DNA of 64,000 nt from Lysobacter arenosi (GTDB taxonomy: Bacteria; Pseudomonadota; Gammaproteobacteria; Xanthomonadales; Xanthomonadaceae), in contig NZ_CP071517.1 of the NCBI RefSeq assembly GCF_016613475.2, positions 682,001-746,000 of the forward strand, written 5' to 3'. Shown piece after piece: positions 60,430-64,000 of this stretch. Under the pieces are notes generated by a model that worked only from the letters and a program-made list of their open reading frames with translations, had not been told where the DNA came from and made no database searches. The position numbers and the translations under genes are program-made. Positions within the stretch are counted from its first letter, which is position 1. Every line of letters starts with the position of its first letter.

Positions 60430-60778
60430 AAGGGCACCGGCGCGCGCGGTCACGCGCGCCGACGAATGACGAATCCACGGGCACGCGCATGCAGACTTGC
60501 ATGAACCGCGCCGATACGCATGCCTGCAGCTGATTATTGACATCGCTGAACTGTGCACGCGTTCGCGATTGACGGCAGCTTGTCGCCTGTTCAGGCCATC
60601 TACCGTTAACGTTGGTTATGACATTGATAACGCTCCATCAACAACGCTGACTGGCCACCACCGCGCGCCCCGCGCAAAACAAAACAAAAAACGTTCCATT
60701 CGGGCTGCAGCGACTTCCCCCGGTCCTGCATGCATTCCCGTGCGCCGCTGCGCGCATGGACTTTGAAGGAGACATGTC
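60430..60778. other. Gene-free stretch with a hairpin
   Basis: 349 bases without a supportable gene. It begins with a perfect 9-bp stem (CGGCGCGCG/CGCGCGCCG, 60438-60461) without a T run, 8 bases after the omega-amidase stop. The rest has lower GC, including an A-rich run near 60680, and should hold the promoter of the OmpA-like lipoprotein gene. I see no RNA gene in it. Confidence 0.5.
60438..60461 (+). terminator. Hairpin after the omega-amidase gene
   Basis: A perfect 9-bp GC stem with a 6-base loop, 8 bases after the stop. The missing T run makes it a weak intrinsic terminator. Confidence 0.5.
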
Positions 60779-61375
60779 ATGGTTACCCGCACCTTCCGCA
60801 ACGCCGGCCTTGTGGTCGCACTCAGCGCCGTCACCCTTGCCGGTTGCTCCAGCTACATCAAGCGCGACGAATTCGACAGCACCATCGCCGACCTTCGCGC
60901 CACTGACCAGAAGCTGCAGGGGCAGATCGATTCGCTCTCGCAGAAGCACGATGCCCTGGTCACCCAGCTCGCAGGACGCGTGCGTGTGGAAACCGGAGCG
61001 CACTTCGCCACCGGCGATGCGACGCTCAGCGACCAGGACAAGCCGTTGCTCGACGATTTCGCCCGCGTGGTCAAGGAAAGCCACTCCGACGCGCTGATCA
61101 CCGTCGAAGGCTTCACCGACCCGGCCGGCTCCGCGCCTGCGAACCGTCGCCTTGGCCTGCAGCGTGCGCAGTCCGTGCGCGACTACCTGGTCAGCTCCGG
61201 CCTGGGCGCCGAGCAGGTTCGCGCAGTCAGCTACGGCGAAGACCAGAACCGCCAGGTGCGTGCAGGCGCCGTCGGCGAGTCCGGTCGCGACAACCGCCGT
61301 GTCTCGCTGGTGGTCGACTACGCCGGTGTGGGCCAGCAGAACGCCGCACCCGCGCCGGAGACCAGCGGCGGCTGA
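60779..61375 (+). CDS. OmpA-family lipoprotein (peptidoglycan-associated)
   Basis: 198 residues. Lipoprotein signal ending at LAGC with Cys23; a coiled-coil spacer (about 30-65) and an OmpA domain (about 75-185) with GFTDPAGS, NRRLGLQRAQSVRDYLV and a later GRDNRRVSL, the residues that bind diaminopimelate. It would tie the outer membrane to the cell wall. GAAGGAG before the start gives a good ribosome site. Confidence 0.9.
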   Translation: MVTRTFRNAGLVVALSAVTLAGCSSYIKRDEFDSTIADLRATDQKLQGQIDSLSQKHDALVTQLAGRVRVETGAHFATGDATLSDQDKPLLDDFARVVKESHSDALITVEGFTDPAGSAPANRRLGLQRAQSVRDYLVSSGLGAEQVRAVSYGEDQNRQVRAGAVGESGRDNRRVSLVVDYAGVGQQNAAPAPETSGG

Positions 61376-61392
61376 GTCAGCGATGCGAACAG

Positions 61393-61420
61393 CCCCTCTC
61401 CCTGCGATCAGGGAGAGGGG
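61393..61420 (+). terminator. Intergenic stem-loop after the OmpA-like gene
   Basis: CCCCTCTCCCTG and CAGGGAGAGGGG form a perfect 12-bp stem with a CGAT loop, 18 bases after the stop. There is no long T run, but the stem is strong; it may also be a dispersed repeat of this kind. Confidence 0.6.
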
Positions 61421-61539
61421 TGTACTACACTGGCCAGGCCGCGTGATCGCGGCGAATTTCGATCGACAAGGACGCCGGCGCGACGCGCCCGCAGTCACCG
61501 GACCTGCCGTGCCGGCTCCGTAATCAGGGAGTCCAGGCC

Positions 61540-62004
61540 ATGTCATCCCCACGCCTTGAAGAGTTCCTTCATTCCAATCGCGTCGTCTACGACACGATGA
61601 CGCATCCGCATGCGTTCACCGCCCAAGCCACCGCGGCCAGCGCCCATATCAATGAGCACGAGATGGCCAAGACGGTCATGGTCCGTCTCGACGGCAAACT
61701 GGCAATGGCGGTGATCCCGTCCAGCGAATGGCTGGACCTTGCCAGCCTGCGCCAGGTCAGCGGCGCACGCGAGGTGACGCTTGCCAGCGAATCCGATTTC
61801 AAGGATCGCTTCCCCGAATGCGAGGTCGGTGCGATGCCGCCGTTCGGCAACCTCTACGGCATGGAGGTGTATGCCGCCGACAGCCTTTCCGAGGACGATC
61901 GCATCGCCTTCAACGCCGGCAACCATCGCGAGCTGATGCGGATGGGCTGGGGCGACTTCGAGCGGCTGGTGCACCCGCGCGTGGTCCATCTCACCCGCCA
62001 TTAG
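61540..62004 (+). CDS. YbaK/ProX-like aminoacyl-tRNA deacylase
   Basis: 154 residues. Features: HPHAFTAQATAASAHI, then HEMAKTVMVRLDGKLAMAVIP with the catalytic-type lysine in AKTV, and a later GAMPPFGNLYGMEVY segment, which is conserved in this family. YbaK-like proteins remove wrongly attached amino acids from tRNA. The start follows CAGGGAG at suitable spacing. Confidence 0.88.
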   Translation: MSSPRLEEFLHSNRVVYDTMTHPHAFTAQATAASAHINEHEMAKTVMVRLDGKLAMAVIPSSEWLDLASLRQVSGAREVTLASESDFKDRFPECEVGAMPPFGNLYGMEVYAADSLSEDDRIAFNAGNHRELMRMGWGDFERLVHPRVVHLTRH

Positions 62005-62092
62005 TTGCAGTCGCGGGAGGGGCGCCGGCCCCTCCCACCGGCAAGCCCCGGTGTGATGCCGATTCTCACAATGCGTTGGCTAAGCTGCGCGC

Positions 62093-64000
62093 ATGAACAG
62101 CGCCCAGTGGAACAGCCAGCTACGGTCGTACTGGAATCGCCTTCCGCCGAACGTACGCCCGTGGCTCAGGCGCATCGTCCTGGGGCTGCTGATCCTCTAT
62201 GCGACCTACTTCCTGCTCGGCAACCTGTTCCTCAATACGCCGCTGGGACCGTGGGTCGCCAACCGCAAGCCGGAGAAGTTCCAGATCCAGTGGGGGCCGG
62301 GCATCACCCTGTGGCCCGGCCGCGTGACCGTCTGGGACGTGGACATGAAAGGGCAGGTCGGCCGCACCCGCTGGTCGGTACAGGCCGGCAAGGCGAAAGG
62401 GAGCGTGGCGATCCTGCCGCTGCTGCACAAGGAAGTCCGCGTGCCGGACGTGGAGGCATTCGACGTGACCGGCGGCGCGGACCTGCTGGAGGTGCGCAAG
62501 CCGCCACCGCAGCCGCGGCCCGGTGGCTGGGTGCTGCGCTTCGATCGCATCCACACCGAGTCGATCCGCAGCGGGCATTTCGCCGGCCTGGAATTGCAGG
62601 GACCGGGTAGCGCGGAAGTCGGCTTCTACAAACAGCTGCGCGGCGGCGCGCTCGAGCTGATGCCATCGACCGCGCATTTCGACAAGGCCCGACTGGCGTA
62701 CAAGGGCGACACGATGCTGCACGAGGCGCGGATCGATGCGCGCTTCGCGATCGCCCGCCATACCCGCGCGCAGGCGCCGGGCGTCCGCAAGCTGCTGATG
62801 ACCGATGCCGAACTCAGCCTGGATGGGTTGTCGGCCGCGGTGAAGACCGTCACCGACAAGCAGGGAAAGGTCACGATCTCGACCGTGCCCGGCCAGGGCA
62901 AGGCGCACGCCAAGCTGGCCTTCGCACGCGGGTCGCTCAAACCCGGCAGCGAGCTGCGCTGGCACATGCCCGTGACCGGCACCGACATCGCCGGCAAGCC
63001 GCGTGAGGGCGCGCTGGACTTCATGCTGGATGTCGATCGCGACATCGTCTTCAAGGCGAAGGCGCCTGCGCAGGAAGGCAAGCCGCTGTTTCTCGATGCC
63101 GACCTGCGTCTTCGCGGCACCGACATTCCGTTGCAGGATTTCAAGTCGGTCGTGCCGCGCGCGTCGGGTCACGTGGTGGGCCGTTGGGAGTTCTCGTCGC
63201 TGCGCTGGCTCGGCAACCTGTTCAATGCGCCCTGGCTGGCGCTGGACGGCTCCGGCGCGGTCGACGCCGACGTGCAGGTCGTCAACGGCAAGATCGCCGC
63301 CGGCAGCCGCTTCGGCATACCCGAGGTCGATGCCGTGGCGCACGTGATGGGCAGCCGCATCCAGGGCCGTGCGCGTGCCGCTGGCCGGCTCGATGCAGGT
63401 CCCAACGACGAGTTGCTGCCGTTTCTCGAGCTGGTGATGGACCGCTTCAACATCGCCGCGGAGGACGCGCCCAATCGGCCGTACGTGGAGGGGCAGAACC
63501 TGCGCCTGGACCTGCAGACCATCTCCGGTCTGGAGCGCGCGAAGCTCAGGCAGCCCGGCGCAGTCAAGCAAGTTCGCGACGCGCTGCGGGCGCATCTGGT
63601 CTTCGCCGATGCGCGTGTTCCCGACCTGCGCGCCTATAACCGTTATCTGCCGGTGGCACAGATGCGCTTCGAAGGTGGCGCCGGAACGGTCAGTGGCGAC
63701 GTGGTCCTCGATGGCGCCGGCACGGTCGGTACCGGCGTGATGCGGGTCAAGGGCAACGGCACGCAGATCCACTTCGCCGGCATCTCCCTGCGCGGCAACG
63801 TCGACGTCAACACACAGCTGCGACGCGCGGATCTGACCGGCCACAACTTCAACATCGACGGAACCCGGGTAACGCTGAACAACATGAGCTTCACCGAGCC
63901 CGGAGGCGAGTCGCGCAGCGGCTGGTGGGCGCGGATCGAGTTGCAGCGGGCGCGGATGGACTGGGACAAGCCGGTCACGGTGAACGGTCGCGCCAATATC
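62093..64000 (+). CDS. Large membrane-anchored AsmA/DUF748-like protein (partial)
   Basis: At least 636 residues; the frame is open to the window end. An N-terminal membrane anchor (about 27-47, IVLGLLILYATYFLLGNLF) is followed by a long beta-rich periplasmic region with repeated segments (ITLWPGRVTVWDVDMKG, LDGSGAVDADVQVVNGKI, GAGTVSGDVVLDGAGTVG). This fits AsmA/TamB-like bridge proteins that move lipids between membranes or support outer-membrane assembly. The start ATG 62093 lacks a strong ribosome site. The exact family is uncertain without the C-terminus. Confidence 0.7.
   Translation, partial: MNSAQWNSQLRSYWNRLPPNVRPWLRRIVLGLLILYATYFLLGNLFLNTPLGPWVANRKPEKFQIQWGPGITLWPGRVTVWDVDMKGQVGRTRWSVQAGKAKGSVAILPLLHKEVRVPDVEAFDVTGGADLLEVRKPPPQPRPGGWVLRFDRIHTESIRSGHFAGLELQGPGSAEVGFYKQLRGGALELMPSTAHFDKARLAYKGDTMLHEARIDARFAIARHTRAQAPGVRKLLMTDAELSLDGLSAAVKTVTDKQGKVTISTVPGQGKAHAKLAFARGSLKPGSELRWHMPVTGTDIAGKPREGALDFMLDVDRDIVFKAKAPAQEGKPLFLDADLRLRGTDIPLQDFKSVVPRASGHVVGRWEFSSLRWLGNLFNAPWLALDGSGAVDADVQVVNGKIAAGSRFGIPEVDAVAHVMGSRIQGRARAAGRLDAGPNDELLPFLELVMDRFNIAAEDAPNRPYVEGQNLRLDLQTISGLERAKLRQPGAVKQVRDALRAHLVFADARVPDLRAYNRYLPVAQMRFEGGAGTVSGDVVLDGAGTVGTGVMRVKGNGTQIHFAGISLRGNVDVNTQLRRADLTGHNFNIDGTRVTLNNMSFTEPGGESRSGWWARIELQRARMDWDKPVTVNGRANI

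Noticed and set aside
1..64000. CRISPR arrays or rRNA genes
   Set aside because: I saw no regular direct-repeat and spacer pattern and no rRNA-like sequence in the window.

Overview
The window is high-GC, gene-dense chromosomal DNA that looks like a Xanthomonadaceae genome of the Lysobacter type. Pointers are the LexA-type box, class III PHA synthase genes, a MetX relative with the serine-succinyltransferase signature, DUF5329 and DUF2214 proteins, and CGTCATCCC-type palindromic repeats. I read this from the sequence alone; no search was run.

Left arm (1-37.4 kb): the end of a phosphoethanolamine transferase; a secreted HExxH protein with a helix-hairpin-helix tail; SOS-controlled dinB; an HPF-like protein divergent from a Pat-type protein acetyltransferase; a GntP permease; a TonB receptor; a CrbS/CrbR-like acetate-switch two-component pair; then a polyhydroxybutyrate set (3HB-oligomer hydrolase, PhaE, PhaC) with pssA between. 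After these come small exported and membrane proteins, a DedA-rhodanese fusion, NRDE, a secreted alpha/beta hydrolase, a MalT-like LuxR regulator facing a four-gene efflux operon (AI-2E, NodT, HlyD, DUF2955), a SRAP protein, and a TetR/oxidoreductase divergon with two matching operators. A decayed CBS-domain tail lies next to the island.

Island (37,523-48,133): a roughly 10.6 kb element integrated in a tRNA-Leu(CAA) gene and bounded by 23-bp direct repeats. Its minus-strand backbone reads from the tRNA inward: tyrosine integrase, AlpA-type regulator, DUF3631 ATPase, two small genes, HK97-type major capsid protein, P27-like small terminase, and an HExxH protein. No large terminase, portal, tail or lysis gene is visible. 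This fits a phage satellite that supplies its own capsid and packaging specificity and borrows the rest. Two plus-strand cargo pairs sit inside it: a soluble protein plus a two-TM protein with ATGA overlap, and a PD-(D/E)XK-like protein plus an AbiU2/HEPN-like protein. An AlbA_2 (Schlafen-like) gene lies beside the second pair. I consider these the best candidates for an undescribed defence system.

Right arm (48.2-64 kb): DUF2214, a frameshifted cysteine dioxygenase, a MetX-family acyltransferase, a complete ccmABCDEFGHI cytochrome c maturation operon, DUF3293, a methionine aminotransferase/omega-amidase pair, an OmpA-like lipoprotein, a YbaK-like deacylase, and the start of a large AsmA/DUF748-like protein that runs off the window.
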